From Parascedosporium putredinis (Eukaryota; Ascomycota; Sordariomycetes; Microascales; Microascaceae), in assembly GCA_949357655.1 (NCBI GenBank), contig CASHTG010000021.1:248001-312000 (forward strand): a stretch of 64,000 nucleotides of DNA, in the 5' to 3' direction. Numbering within the stretch: position 1 is the first letter of the stretch; every line of letters starts with the position of its first letter. Shown piece by piece: positions 1 through 12,917 of the stretch. The notes under the pieces are model-generated. The model saw nothing but the letters and a program-made list of their open reading frames with translations, was not told the DNA's origin and searched no databases. The position numbers and the translations under genes were made by a program.

Positions 1-3000
1 GGGGTTGTGCGCCGTGAGGTGGAAGGGGAGAAAGTTTGATGGCGCCGACGACGGCAAACGTTATCTTGTGTTGGATAGATGTGCTGGCGTGGGCGGCGCG
101 AGTTTTGTTGGGCGCGAAGAGAGGCGGTGTCAAACATCCATGGAAGGGAGAGAGTGTATGGCAGAAGGCAGGAGGATGAGGTACAATAAGAAGTGAGCAA
201 CTTGGATAAATGATGATATTAGAGCAGAAGGACCATCGGCAGGGGTGGGAGAGGGAATGGGAGGAGAAAAAAAGGCGGGGAACAGAAGCGGACGGGGAAT
301 GGGGAAGAGAAGGGGGAATGAGCCCTGGGGAGAGAAGTGGAGGGACCCCGAGCGGTGACGAAGAGTGGAGATGGAGAAGAGGTGTAGTGAGTGACACGGA
401 AAAGCTCCAAAACTTTTTTCCTTTGGGGCGGGTAAGAGTTAGAGCGAAGTTGTCTCGGCCCAGCCTCATCACCCCAAGCTAAAGATACTACTCCATGTAG
501 CCAAGGTCCTTAACAAGGCTTGATACCATGAGCGCGGGGCAAGGGTAAGCGAGTAAGAAAGAAGAAGAAGAGGAATAGCAGCAGGACGGAGAAACTCAAA
601 GTAACGTTGGACGTGATCGCGCTTCTCTTTTCCCTTGTAGTTCGAGTATATCTCTTTCCGCCGCCCCCTCTCGTCGTTCTCTCTTCTTTGCCTCTTCTCT
701 TTCCTCGGGGCTAATCTCTTTTCCCGACCTGAAGAACCGCCCGCAAAGACAGCAAGATGGGGGAATTGGGGGGGAGAAGAAAGGAGCTAGATCCGCAGAG
801 AGATCTGGGGCATGGGCTTGAATGGGAGCTAAGACGAAATTGATGCTACTCCCGTAGGAGCTTGGATGACAGCTTCGAATCCTATGTGGGGAACAGAAAT
901 GGGAAATCCGGGGGAGAGGAGAAAGGTTTGGGACGGGGGGAACGAAAACGAAAAGAGAAAAAGAAAGAAAAAAAAAGATCTATACTCCTGGTGCTACCAC
1001 CGCAGACATCGGTACGTACATGTTCCCCGAAGAGCAAGGGCTAATAGGCTCGGAATGGGAAAGAAAAAGAAAAAGAAGTCAAGACGGACATCGCTAGGAA
1101 CCTTGGAGGGGAAAGAGGCGCGAGCCAAAGCGGGGGATGAAAAGAAAGCAGCGATTCTGCGCTGCGCAGTCCAGTCCAGTCAGGGCGGATGTACTTCGTA
1201 CATTTGGAGGGGAGGCGTTGCGTGTTAGTACCTCTAGCCAAGGAAGGAGGAGGGCAGAAGTGGAGTTGGAATTGATGCGGTAATGTTGGGCTCGTGGTGC
1301 GTGGTGCGTGGTGCGTGGTGCGTGGTGCGTGGTGCTTGGTGTGTGGTGGTGCAACTTGGTGTGTGATGTTGCTTGGTGCGTGGTGTGCGTGGTGTGTGTG
1401 GTGTGGATGGTACCCCCGTAACCCTTGTGTGGGGAGAGGTACCCGTTGCTTGGTGCAGCAAGGCAGGTGCGAAATGGGCCGTGGTGCCCCATGGGGTTCA
1501 TCTCCAATTGCGGAGAAAGTCTAGAATTTCATAAGAGAAAACGGGGTTACATGTGGGGAAGGAGAGGGGACGGGCGGGGACAAAGCCAATCATGCATAGT
1601 TCCGAAGAGACATTTTAATGGAATGAAAAGAAAAAAAGGCCCAGCAACTTTGACGACATTCACGGCCAGCCGGCGGCGCACCTCGCTTGTTCTTGTTCTT
1701 CCATCTTTCGCTTTTCCCACTCTTTTAGGTTGTCGCCTCTGTTATTATTGACCCTCTCCCCTCTCCACTTGTCGTTATCCTGTTTCCTTGCCCCCTTTTC
1801 TCCGCCTATACCCCCTTGCTTCTCTTCATAAAGTCCCCTCTTTATCCCTATTATCATCTCGGTTCTTATTTTCTCTTACTTTTTCCCTTTGTTTTTTTCT
1901 TTTTTTTGCGCTGTAAGAGGATAATCCTACTTGTATGATGCTATAACCCTCTCGCGGGTGGTGCATCTCAACCTCCCTTCTTGACTTATAAGAAGAAATT
2001 CATGCCGGGCTCGGATCCATCAATTACTAGCGCCTCCCCTCTTTTTGTTTTTGCTGCCCGCTTGATCCAAATACCCCTCATGTGGCTGGCTTGACCAGCG
2101 CATTAAGGTTTGTGGGCATTATTGGCCAACTAACTGGCAGCTTCAGGGTCAAGGCCAGTCCGTGCAGTGAGAGGAGGCCTCAAATGTCTCTTCCTCTGCT
2201 CTCTGTCTCTCTCTCTCTCTTGCAAACGTGGTCACACACCCACCAGAACAAAGAGAACCAAAATGTCACTCAGCCAGGGCAAGACGGCGAATACCTTATT
2301 CAGGCACAGTCATCAAATGTCAGGGCAACATGCCCTCCTCGGCCTAAAAAACCACAACCCTGGTCCTAAGGCCCGTGGTGGTACTGAGCTGGAGGCTGGG
2401 TTGGGTTGTTGGTTGCTCATCTCTCCGGAAGGACCTGAATGACGCCGAGGTCCACACAACCATTCCAATTGATCCATCCATGCAACAAGTACTTGTGAAA
2501 ATGGGGGAGGCGGACGGAGACGGGGGGACGGGGAAAAAGTGGTGGTGGGGGAAGCATGGAGGGGAGGGAGGTCCAGCCGCGAACACCTCGCGCAAACGCA
2601 GCACCCAGCAATCCCAAAGGAGTTGACCAGGGAGCTAGAGGTTAGCTTATAAATTCCACCACTGAGGTAATTAGAATTGGTGTTGCCGACGTCTTGGCCC
2701 GTCGAAAAGGCATCAGTGACGAGAATTAACATTTCTGGCCCTCCTGATTCGACCTTCGGCACGCAGCATATTTTAGCGTGGTGAGGGGGAGAATGAGGGC
2801 AGATGCGCCTCAGAACATTAGCATGGCATCATGTAGACTGGCCAAGGTTGGAGGACTTCGTCCGCTCCCAGACAGGGGGTTACTAGAGAGAAATCATTGC
2901 TTGATGTCCAGAGGCGTCGGAGCCGTGCAGGGCGACACGATGACCTCCATCGCGCAGGCCAAGACCCCCAAAAGGCGACGGCCAGCCATGATCAATATTG

Positions 3001-6000
3001 TGCCGGCGAGAAGTGGCTATGACAAATTGAACCATCCAGAAGAAGTTTAGACTTCAAGGCATGGCGGTGCAAAGTCCACCACTCTGACACGGGATGCGTG
3101 GCCCATTCGCGGTTTTCAAACGCCCGCGCGGTCCGACACACCCGGCCGAGACTCCATGATCGTTGTCCTCGTTCAAAGCAGGTGAGACGGTTGGCATTGA
3201 GGGTTTAGATGAGGCGACGCTCAAAAGTCTGATGAACGCATTTCGTCCGCTATTACCTTTTGTCCGCTCCCTCCTATCCTATGCCCTCTGCTCTTTGCCA
3301 TTTCCCTTGATCGAGGATGGGAAAGCGAGCTGTCTTCGGCTCTCGGGACACGCAGCCAACGTGTGCCGAGTTGGCACTCTTTGCTGCTGCTGCTGGAAGC
3401 TTCGACCACACGTTACTAGACACGCTTCATCCCGGCCCAAACTGAATGCAGGAGCGATCGATCGAGTTTGTAGAAAGGGGAAAGAACCACTTGGGGACGA
3501 GTCGCCCCCCTGGGCCCCCTACTTCGTACCTTCCTTCGACAGAGTTATTGCTTTATGTTCAAGATCCTTTTACGCGACCCGACCCCAGAGTTTCGGCACA
3601 CGACTTTTCAGCGTGTGGGGTCCCCAAAACAGGAAAACAGGGGCAGCCCCATCCATTTCCCCCAGAGGCTGCTCGACGTCTCCCAAGCCCACACTATTAG
3701 CTCCACCTCTCAAAATCGGTGGCAAGTGCTCCACACTTCCTAAATGGTCTTTGTCGCGAGTGCGCCTGTGCGGAGACGCTGTCCTCAACGAGGGAGGTGC
3801 TAGCCTTCGATGCCTAGTCCAGGATGGAGAAGGAAGTGGCCTCCGGCTCCTATGAAGCGTTGATCTCTGTTCACCAGCCGAATTCTCGCCCGGAGCAAGT
3901 TGCCAGCTTGAGCGGGTGCTGACCACCCCCGCCCCACCCTCACGTCTTCCCTTGGAGCTTGGGACAAAACGAGGAAAGTCGAGGCCATTGGGAATGGCAA
4001 GGACTCCTTTTTTCCCCACTTCAAGCTCGGCTCAAAACTCCCCATCTCTCCCCCACATGCCGCTATATTGTTTTTTTTTCCTTGGTCCTCTCTGGATCCT
4101 TAAAGCTCTGCTTTCCTTTTCGGCTTTCCTCTTCCATCGCTTTGCGCTCGGGACTTGAACCAAGCTAGCATGTGGGGAATTCCCTGTGTTTTATTATACA
4201 GCCGGGGAGAAAGGAGAAAGGACACCGAGATCCCCTTGCCTACGACAGCAATTGTACGAGTTCCGAGCAAGGGGGCACGAGGCGACTACTTGTACAGAGT
4301 CCTTGGACGCCTGAGACTGGGGCCTCTTTGAAGCGATTGCCCGGTCCCCGATCCCGACAGCCGGTACCCGATGCGCTGGATAGTGTGGAATCACGCCAAC
4401 AGAAGACACTGCATCTCGGTCCCAAGCAACCGCGACCAGCGGAAGAACGGGCAGCCCCTTGCATACGTCCTCTCCTCTCATTTTACTTTCCCACAGGTCC
4501 ATGCCTTGTCGAAAAAGGGAACAGGTTCGAGAAGTGTTCTTAACGACGACTGAAATTTCCGCGCACTCTTTCGTCTATCCCTGTGCTTTTCGGGACAAGA
4601 CAGCCGGTCGGCTCGGGTATCGAGTGTCGGCCAGCCATGATTATGATTGGCACGTCCCCCAGACTATTGGACAATCCCCGGGTTGGGGTGTGCGTTATGT
4701 GTATATTATGTGTGTACATACAGGAGATGTGTGTGTGTTTATGTGTTTCGTTTCGTGTCTGCCCATCGCGGCCGTCGTTTATTAATCCGCCTTGGATACC
4801 TCCCGTCCCCGCGAAACATACGGTGTTCTCGAAGTCCGTCTTGGGGCTAACCCGCTCGTTTTCCCGCCGCCACGGGCGGGCTGTGGATCACGACATGGCT
4901 GTTTTGTGATTTCCCGCTCAACAAAACAAGAGACATTACCCTGGCCAATATTCTTTCCTTTCTTCTTTTGTCCTTCCAAACATGAACCCGAGTTCCCGCC
5001 GCGGGGCGGAGGGAGGATGCTGAAAAGGGCTCGAAATGGAAGAACCCATCATCACCTCGCTATTCTTAATCAGTCATCAAAAGTCTCATGGGACTTGTTG
5101 TTCCTTTTTTCCCTTTTTTTCTTTTCCCGCAGACCGCTTGCAATTCCCAGCATAGGCCCGACTCGATCGCGATGCTGCAGTTTGCTGCTTACTACGTACC
5201 GTACCGTACAATGTTGTCATGTCGCGCTAAGTCCCGCGTCCCTCCAACAAGGAGGACAAGGAGAGGATAATCGACGTCAAGTTACATTTTCCCGCCCTGT
5301 TAATTACTTAGAAGGTCCCTTGCCCAACACCTTTGGGCCGCTTACTTCTCGTTGAGAATAGCCTGATGAATACAAGACATCGAAACCCACTCCGAGTCGC
5401 CCTCTCCTTTGTCGATGAGATGCCCCGAACGTATAAGTGCAATGGGGCGCAATACCGCCCTCCTCATGGGTCTTGCACTACCAGGCTTCAGTCCCCCGTT
5501 GATTGTTCTTGTTCTTGTTCCTGTTGTTGTTCATCCGCGAAAACTTGCTTCTCCTCTTTCTCCTCTTCCTCTCATACACTTTTTCCTCCTTCCCCGCGCT
5601 CTCGTTCCGTTTTAGCCTCCATGTAGATGAAAGGTTGACCTAGAAACCCGACCCAAAGAACCAAAAGAAACGGCGCGAAGTCTCGTAGCAACGCATCGTT
5701 GGGTTTGAGTCTGCCTACAGCATAGCTAACCAAACCGAAGAAAATTCAAGTGCCGAGACCTCGTAAACAGGTTCGTCCGCCCCCTCTTCCGAACCTCGAC
5801 GCCATAGGCTTGCGGATGATGAGAGCCCTTCTCCCGATAACACCACCTTTGCAATGAACGCTCGTGACCCTCTTGCCATAAGTGTTTGCACTTCGCACGC
5901 GGCGAGATGTAGTACTTGGTTTTCCGTTCCTTCTTTTGGAGTGGGTAATGCCGTCGCTTATCATGAGGTCCCGCGGAGACACCGCTTTTTTTTATTATAG

Positions 6001-7158
6001 CCAGGGAGGGAACGCTTTATAAACATGAGAAAAGGGAGAGATGGGGAGCAAGAAAGATAAAGAGAGGAGGAGAGGCGGGGGGGAGAGAGAATGCCATTTG
6101 CAAAAGAACCACTCGCCAGGATATATGAAAGGAGACTGAGTTCTGATCTCTCTTTATCGAACTCCGACGCCGGCCGGGGATCTATCCCGTGGGTTGAAAA
6201 CTACTCCGGCGCCATTGTCGTTCTTGTTTTCTAAGCGGAAGTGCGTCACTTTTTTTTCAGGGCCTCTTGATCTATAGTTGGTGTTGAAGCCTCATCCCCG
6301 CTGGGGAAGGGTTCCGCGATTTCGTTATCAAAGCCCCTTCTTGGTCGTGCAATGCCCGCTCCACATCATGCGGGCCTGCCTTGTCTCGCCTCTTTTCGTC
6401 TGCTTGTCCTCCATATCGAATCGGACCAGTTAGGTGAAAGGAGTGTGCTCCCGCTGGGGGCTCCTACACTGCAATTACAAGAAAAGAAAAAGAAAAACAA
6501 GAAAAAGAACGCTAGATGTGCACCTGGGCTAGCGTAGCCTTGCGGACAAGAATCAAGAGATGGGGAGGAACTCGCATACGTGAAAACGAAGAATCATTCT
6601 CTGAGAGCTTTGAGCTAAGATGGTTTGAGAGCATACCAGTAGAGCCCTTGTTTTTGTTTTCCTACTTTTGGGGGAGCCAAAAGAAAAATAAAATAAATAA
6701 AAAGGAAGAAAAAAAGAAACAAAGGGTAGACTTAGACAACCCACGTCGCTAGCCTCGCCGAATACGGCATCCTCAGCGAAGATCTTTGTTTTCCCCATCC
6801 CAACCCTACCCTACATACCTCTGGTCTGGTCTACAGTAAGAACGTCTATCTAGCGTCGATGGTAGCGTCGATGCCAGAAATCCAGTGACAACGACGATAA
6901 AGCTTCATCATGTCTCCAGGCCGACTGAACAAGGGAGGCATGGAAAGGCACACGGAAAGACAAAGATGGGTATACAGAGTGCACACGAGCATCTCGCCCA
7001 CTTTGGTCACATCTCTCCGCACAAATTATGTTTTTGTTCTTCTTTGATTTCTCATTACGTCGTAGGTCGTTCAATACTAGACTCTTTTGTGGCGAGAACC
7101 CCTAAGCTCACCACTCTCTCTCCCTCCATCCGCAACACACACACACGAATAGCGGCGT
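1..7158. other. Gene-poor intergenic region
   Basis: No reading frame in these 7 kb shows a recognisable domain, a plausible splice pattern or the codon bias of the neighbouring genes. The sequence alternates purine-rich and pyrimidine-rich blocks, with C/T-rich stretches near 1680-1900 and 4960-5130. It holds a GTGGTGC minisatellite (entered separately) and two copies of the 9-mer TACTTCGTA (1192 and 3520). The longest frame (3163-3855, plus) needs a TTG start and resembles nothing I know. A lineage-specific or non-coding gene cannot be excluded. Confidence 0.6.
1294..1335. repeat. 7-bp tandem repeat, GTGGTGC x6
   Basis: Six perfect head-to-tail copies of GTGGTGC run from 1294 to 1335. They are followed by decaying variants (TTGGTGT, GTGTGTGG and similar) to about 1412. 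This is a simple minisatellite. It is not the TTAGGG telomere repeat and lies in no recognisable gene. Confidence 0.9.
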
Positions 7159-8053
7159 TCAGCCCTGCTGCGAATAACCCAAATCCTTGCCCTCCACCTC
7201 CTGACCCAGCTTGACGAGGCGAGCGCGCATGCCCTCAGCCCTCGCCGGCAGCTCGCCCCCAGGTCAGCAAAATCGCAGTCAGCGACCCACGCGCCGATAG
7301 CGTGCTGCAAAACGTTGCGCGCTCTCAGCGCGCCGCCGTTGGTGTGCCCGACGCTACCGTGCAGGGTCATCCTCTCCTTGGTAGAATCATAGGCGCCGCG
7401 ATGCAGAATGTTATTGTCGTAGAACACAATGTCGCCGGGCTCGAGACGAACCCTGAGCTCGCCCTCGAGCCCCGTCTCGTACGGGCCCGCGTTCCTCTCC
7501 GCGTCCGTCCTGGCGCGCGCGTGGGAACCCGGCACGACGATGAGGCTCTCGTCCGGGTACAAGGCCAAGTTGTACTGCGCGTGCCAGGCCGGTTCGGCGA
7601 GCCTGGCGAGCTCCTCGTCGGGGCTGGCGTCGGGGGATATCGTCGCGGTGCCAGCGGAGCTCAAAGTCGCGCTCGGGCCGGACGAGCATGTTGAAGAGCT
7701 CCATGACGAGGTCGTCGTCGGTGCAGCGTAGCAGGTGCTTGACGGGGCCGAGGACGGCGTCAGAGAAATACAGGCGGGTGAAGGCGGGGCTGCCGGGGAG
7801 GGCGGGGTTCATGAGGTGCTGGACGCCCCAGATGCCGCTGGCCGGGTCCGGGTCCCAGGGGGAACTGCTTGCCGACCACGCGGACGTGGGGCCAGGACCC
7901 GGCGCGGCCGAGCGCGGTGGCGTGGGCGGAGACGTCGCGGAGGGAGGCAAGGGTGGGAGGGTCGAGGATGGCCTTGATGACGACGAAGCCGTCGCGCTCG
8001 AGGGCGGCGCGGAGGTCGGCGCCGGTGGGAGGTGTTGAATTGGATACCGTCAT
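7159..8053 (-). CDS. Phytanoyl-CoA dioxygenase (PhyH) family protein
   Basis: Predicted Fe(II)/2-oxoglutarate-dependent dioxygenase of about 297 aa with no intron. The start MTVSNSTPP at 8053 leads into the family's opening helix and strand (RDGFVVIKAILDP). The facial-triad iron ligands are visible: His and Asp of RWHRDD in the middle, and the distal His of NNILHRGAYD, with the Arg of KERMTLH a few residues on in the position that binds 2-oxoglutarate. The substrate cannot be told from sequence. Three frame breaks interrupt it: an extra C in runs near 7860 and 7634, and a missing G near 7258. Allowing for them, the protein ends KDLGYSQQG at 7159. The family assignment is firm; the exact C-terminus is inferred. 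Confidence 0.85.
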
Positions 8054-10068
8054 GGTGGGGGTTCGTTGCTTTCACCGGGAAGGTGGGGAGAGGAGACCGC
8101 TGGGGCCCGGGGGTCCAGGGTACAGGAGGCAAGACGAAAAAGAAAGCAAGGGAGAAAAACCCCTTGCAACGTTTCTTCCGCGGTACTCTAGTGCGTTTGG
8201 GGATCAAAGTGTCCCGCTAGGTTGGTTTCTCTTTTTTGCTCTTGTCGTCTTTGCAAAATGTAGTAGCCCTCCGCTACGAGATGTTCTGGTAGGTACTTCG
8301 TATGTGGTATTGCGTAGTCTCTGACCCACTGGAAACGCGCCCACATGGAAATATCGGGGCTTTTTTGGGAGGCCGTCGGGTCGTAATGTTGGTTTTGCTC
8401 AAGGCCTTGCGCTTCTTGTGGAATGAGCTCGCGATTCGTTTAGCCCACTGGGTGGAACTATCCAAGATGCAGGTGCAAGTCCAGTTCCCTCGAGCCACTC
8501 TGAAAGGGAGGGGGAAGGAGAAGAGGAAGCAGCCATTCACAAGGCGTGCGTTGTTCGGGAGCTGACAATCCTCTGGCGTCTGGTGCTCCCTTCTCCGCAT
8601 CATGTGGGTAGCGGACAGGTGAGTGGGCAGGAGCGGAGTTTGGCTCACTGGGCGGGTATATCGCCACTACCAGTGTTGATAGTGTGTACCTTTTCCCCCG
8701 AGTCCTAATTTATTGTACCGTTTTAAACCAAACGCCTCTTCCTCCCTCATATTTCACATCTAAGCATAGGCGCGAAAAGAAGAATGCGAGAGGGAGTGTT
8801 AGACCACCCAAAAGAAAAAAAAAAAACCTCCGATGGATGAAAAAGGTTAGAGATGCGAGTTGACTGTGGGTGTGGTATGGGCGGTGGATTAGGAAGCGGA
8901 AACTGGCGGGAAACAGCCCGCCCCCAAATCTACACTAGTCCCCCATTTCTCCTCGTTGGAGTTGGATGCAGATCAGTGGCGGCCCACGGGGGCGATCGGG
9001 GAGAGGAGATGAGAAATGAGGGACAAGAGGGGAAGGGGAAGCGGAGCGGCGGGGCTGGGAACGTCACATCGCCGTCGTCATGGGCCGGAGTTTAGTTGGT
9101 TGGTTTTTGGGGGCCTTTTCGCCGTTTGAGGGAGAGTGTTGTGGGTTGGAATGCCTCGGGTGGGTGTGTAGTTTGGTAGTGTAGTCGCGGAGAGGGGGAG
9201 AACTGCACCTCGGCGAACAGGGGAGTGAAAATGATATCCATTGATGGATGGATCTAAGCATGTGGAACTGGGGCCGATGCGATCCTCAATCTGAGATCTC
9301 GAAAAGGTGAAAGGGGGCTAAGCTGGGGGTATCTTGCATTGATCGATGGATCTTTCATAGTTTTTTTATGATTTGTTTTTCGGCCACTCTTTCCTTCAAA
9401 ATGAACGTCGAGTAAAAAGCTGCAATGTGGCTGGCGTGCGTTTCTAGAGATCAATACTTTACATGGGCCCAGGCGAAGACGAGAGAGTGCGATATATCTC
9501 GGCTCTCAAAACACTCCCTAAGATATTTCTCTCGAGACTTTTACCAATAATCATATCAAGGCAAAGAGGACAGCAGCGTTGATAGTCCGTACATGTTTTC
9601 TTCTTCAACGCTAGAAGCCCTTAGGCCTGGTCCCGAGCTTCGAATCAAGGTCCTCCCCGGATCATGAATACTAATGTTCACGTCAATGGTGCGTCTGAGA
9701 GGACTGGATCGCTTCATTTTCCCTAGAAATAGTAGCTTGTATCTTCAAAACTCCAAACCTAAGAGCGCATGCCTTCGAGGTCCTCGTCTGCGTTACGAAC
9801 TCTTTGATTGATGCACCTTCCTGCTCTTCTCTTCACCTCTATAAAATCTCGAGATGCCTTCTCCTCTTCCACCACCAGAGATTGATCCGTAGATGCCACA
9901 CTTTTTCTTCCTTCCTTTCCATTTCCATTGTTTTCCTTCCTGACCACCTCGCCGCCACCATTCTCCTCATGATCCCAAAGAACCCCTAAAACATAAAAAC
10001 CCACTCCTCCTCACCTCCTTGCCCTAGCCGACCACGCAAGGAGCAAAAAAAAAAAAGGGACAAAAGAC
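8054..10068. other. Intergenic region
   Basis: No gene recognised. This holds the upstream region of the PhyH gene, with a TACTTCGTA 9-mer at 8294-8302, about 240 bp before its start codon. It also holds the 3' side of the methyltransferase gene, where an A12 run lies at 10045-10056. Confidence 0.6.
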
Positions 10069-10869
10069 TCAGTTCTTCCCTCCAAGCGCCTCCTCCCCCA
10101 CTTCACCGTCCACCCCGTCACCGTCTTCTGCACCTCGACATCCCCCGGATCGTTCTCAAACAGCGGCTTATCCAGCTTCTCCTCCAGAATCTTCTCCACC
10201 ACGAACCCTTCCCCGCGCCATGTCAAAGAACGCGAGGTCCTTATCCTTGAGCCACGGCCGGTACGACGTAAACACGACGTACGCCACGCTCCCCTTGTCC
10301 CGCTTCAGCGTCGCCTTGATCGACTTGACCATGTTGCCGTGCTCCGAGTGCCGGAACAGCAGGTCCGCCAGCACCAGCACGTCGAACCCCTCGCCCGCGC
10401 CCGCGCCCGCTTCCACGTCCAACCCCCTCCAGCTCCGCGAGCAGCGGCGCCGGGTCCGCCCCCACACGTAGCCCCGGACCTTGACCCGGCCCCGCGTCTC
10501 CTCAACCGTCTCCTCCAGCGCGTCCACGTTGGACTGCATGTTGGCCACGATGTCCACGTCCGGGTAATCCGTCAGCACCGCCCGCCGGCACCCCAGCACC
10601 CCGCACACCAGCGACGGCAAGCCCGCGCCCGCGCCCAGCTCCAGCACCGTCCGCCCCGCCACCAGCGACGGGTCGCTCTCGAAGAGCTTCGAGACCGCCC
10701 GCGCCCCGTTCCACAGGTGGTTCGCTTCCAGCGACGGCTGGCCCACGAGATGCATCCTCAGCTCTTGCCCGCTCTGCAGCGTGTACGAGACCGGTCTTGG
10801 CGGTGGCGTCGGAGGGTAGAAGCCGTCCGGGTCGGCAAAGAGACCGCCGGTAGAAGGATCGTCCTCCAT
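10069..10869 (-). CDS. EFM7: EFM7/NNT1-type protein N-terminal and lysine methyltransferase
   Basis: Seven-beta-strand SAM-dependent methyltransferase of the METTL21-like group, about 266 aa. The yeast member EFM7 (NNT1) modifies the N-terminus and adjacent lysine of elongation factor eEF1A; the same target is inferred here. Visible features in order: an N-terminal GLFADPDGFYPPTPPP segment, the lead-in LVGQPSLEANHLWNGARAVS, SAM motif I LELGAGAGLPSLV (about residues 76-88), LTDYPD with the acidic SAM-ribose residue, the post-II strand VLVLADLLFRHSEHG, and FTSYRPW. A G is missing near 10461 and an extra G near 10425, so about 13 residues are out of frame between them. An extra G near 10212 and a missing G shortly before the end put the true terminus (KWGEEALGGKN) at 10069. 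The annotation is firm; the target substrate is not tested here. Confidence 0.85.
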
Positions 10870-11513
10870 AGTTTTTCCTCTGGAGCTCTGTTTTATATAT
10901 ATAGAAAGACAAAAGAGGGGGAAAAACAGCAGGCGAACACCGGGCCCTGTTCACTTTTTTTTCTCGTCTTCTCCTTCTTCGTTTTTTCCCCTCTAAGATT
11001 CGGCTTCTGTCTCTGCCTCGAGCGACTCGGACTCACGCGTGTAGGCAAAAGTCGTAGGGGAAAGTGGGGTTGTCCTTTAACGTAGGTGAGAGACTTATAC
11101 GCGCAAGAGGATCCCAGAATGATCTTCCCGTCGCGCTTCGTTCTCTCAGGAAAAGAAGCAGGCGAGGAGTAAGATAGCGTAGTAGAGGCAGAGATCAAGT
11201 AAAACCCTTGCTGGCGCGTAAGGGTTGCCGATTTGCGAGGTAGCGGGTGTGTTTTGAGGATGAGTGATGAAATTTCCAAGCCTTTTTTTTTTTTTTTTGG
11301 AAGAGAAAAAGGTTGCTTCAAGTGGGGTAAATTTTGCCTCGCACCGCCGCTGACTCGGAGCGTAGGCTCATAAGTCGCTGGTCTATGTAGAGTCAACGAA
11401 AGAGGAATTCCGGGCAACAAGAACAAAATAACTACTTGGTCATAATACCCGTATCTCTAGAAAATAACAAGTAAAAACGTGGGGAGCTTTCCCTCCTCGC
11501 AACTACCTCCCCC
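10870..11513. other. Intergenic spacer
   Basis: Short spacer between the start of the methyltransferase and the stop of the next minus-strand gene. It contains a T16 run at 11283-11298 and no recognisable gene. Confidence 0.6.
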
Positions 11514-12097
11514 TCAAATCGCCGACCGCCCCGAACTCCTCGCCAACTCCTTCAACATCTCAATCGTCCCCTCCTCCCTCTCCTTATACTCCCGCACCCT
11601 CTCCTCCCTCTCCGCCATCCTCGCCCTCCAAATCTCCTCCCGCCGCGCCTCCCTCTCCGACTTCTTCTTCTCCTGGCCCTCCCGCGCCTTCTTCGCCGCC
11701 TCCAGCGACCCTTCCTCCCCGGCCCCCATCAGCGTCCCCTCGTCCACCTCCGCCCCCGGCGACCGCTCCCGGAACTCCCGCATCTTGTCATTCACCTCCC
11801 GCTTCTTCTCGAGCTTGCGCTCCCGGCTGCCCGGATCCGCCCGCGGCACCAGCTCCTCCAGACGCTCCTTTTGCTCCCGCCGGTCCTCTTTGCGCGCCTG
11901 TCGAATCTGCGACACCCGGTCCGCCCGCTCTTGCGCCGACTCCTCCGCCACGAGCTCGTCCCGTAGCTTGAGGTCCTCGAGGCCCGGCGTCGCCGCCGTG
12001 TGCCGCACGTTGCTGCCTGTCCCTCCAAAGTACGAAGGCGGCGGCGCCGGGCCAATGTCCGAGTCCGAGTCCGAGCCCGCGCCAGTGCGTCTATTGC

Positions 12098-12137
<40 letters not shown>

Positions 12138-12917
12138 GCCGCCACGTTTGTCGTCAAAGTCGTCCGTCGATCGGCGTCTCCCTTCATCATAGCTGCGCTC
12201 CCTCCCAACAGCATCATCATCATCCCCACCACGCCCATACCCATACGACCCTCCCCTCCCCTCGCCCTTCCACCCTCCCCCGCTCCTCCTCCTCCTCCAG
12301 CTCCCCTTCATCATCATCATCCCCAAACCCCTCACGCTCCGCCACCCTCGCCGCCTCCCAAATACTCGGATCATACCACCCCTCCGCCAACTCCCCACAT
12401 TCCACTTGCTCATAAAACTCTTCCACCGACCCCTCAGCTCCCGCTCGTCCATCCTACTCGCGTCCCTCTGCTTCTGTATGCGCAGGTAATACGCCAGGAG
12501 CGGCCGAAACGCCTCGAAATCCCCCTTGACCAGCATCCGCGCCCCCAGCGGCAGTTCCTTCACCGCCGGCGACGACGGCGGTTGCGCTACCTTCCTCGCT
12601 TCGCCCCCTCCTTCCCTCCTCCGCCTCCTCTCCGCCCCGCGGTCCTCCTCCCGATCACCCCGCGGAGACCTCTTCCGCTTCGACCGCTCCGAGCTCATCC
12701 GCTCCACGAGCTGCGGCCGCGGCCGCCGTCGCTCCCGCGACCCCTCTCGTCGCCCCTGTCCGTCATCCGCGGGGGCCGCGTGGTGTCTCCTCCCCTCCTC
12801 GTCGTCGTCCCTGCGGGGCCGCGGTGATCTGTGTCTCGTTCGGCCGCTATCATGTCTCGGACGGTGGTGGTCCCTGTTGGTGGGAGATCGCCGCTTCTGG
12901 CTACGTGGAGACTCCAT
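11514..12917 (-). CDS. Conserved fungal Arg/Glu-rich coiled-coil protein (HEL117-like)
   Basis: Intronless, about 467 aa. The N-terminal 110 residues are very basic and RS/RD-rich, suggesting nuclear location and RNA association. A conserved block follows (KELPLGARMLVKGDFEAFRPLLAYYL, then RWKSFMSKWNRGELAEGWYDPSIW), then an acidic stretch, a run of 13 Asn, and a C-terminal charged coiled coil (about residues 330-460). Related fungal proteins are, to my memory, often labelled 'RNA helicase HEL117', but no helicase motif (Walker A, DEAD, SAT) is present, so that name should not be read as a function. A missing C near 12402 and a compensating extra base before about 12260 leave roughly 50 residues out of frame in the raw sequence. 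Function unknown. Confidence 0.75.
12099..12137. repeat. (GTT)13 microsatellite inside coding sequence
   Basis: Thirteen perfect GTT triplets, read on the minus strand as 13 AAC codons. They form a poly-Asn tract in the Arg/Glu-rich protein. The uniform codon indicates recent slippage expansion; length variation would keep frame. Confidence 0.95.

Noticed and set aside
1294..1412. Telomeric or subtelomeric repeat
   Set aside because: The unit GTGGTGC is not a TTAGGG variant and there is no terminal array.
3163..3855. 230-codon open frame on the plus strand
   Set aside because: It needs a TTG start, has no recognisable domain, and its composition is like surrounding intergenic DNA; probably chance.
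12000..12827. 275-codon plus-strand frame rich in Pro, Arg and Val
   Set aside because: Antisense of the Arg/Glu-rich gene; the Val run is the complement of the Asn repeat.
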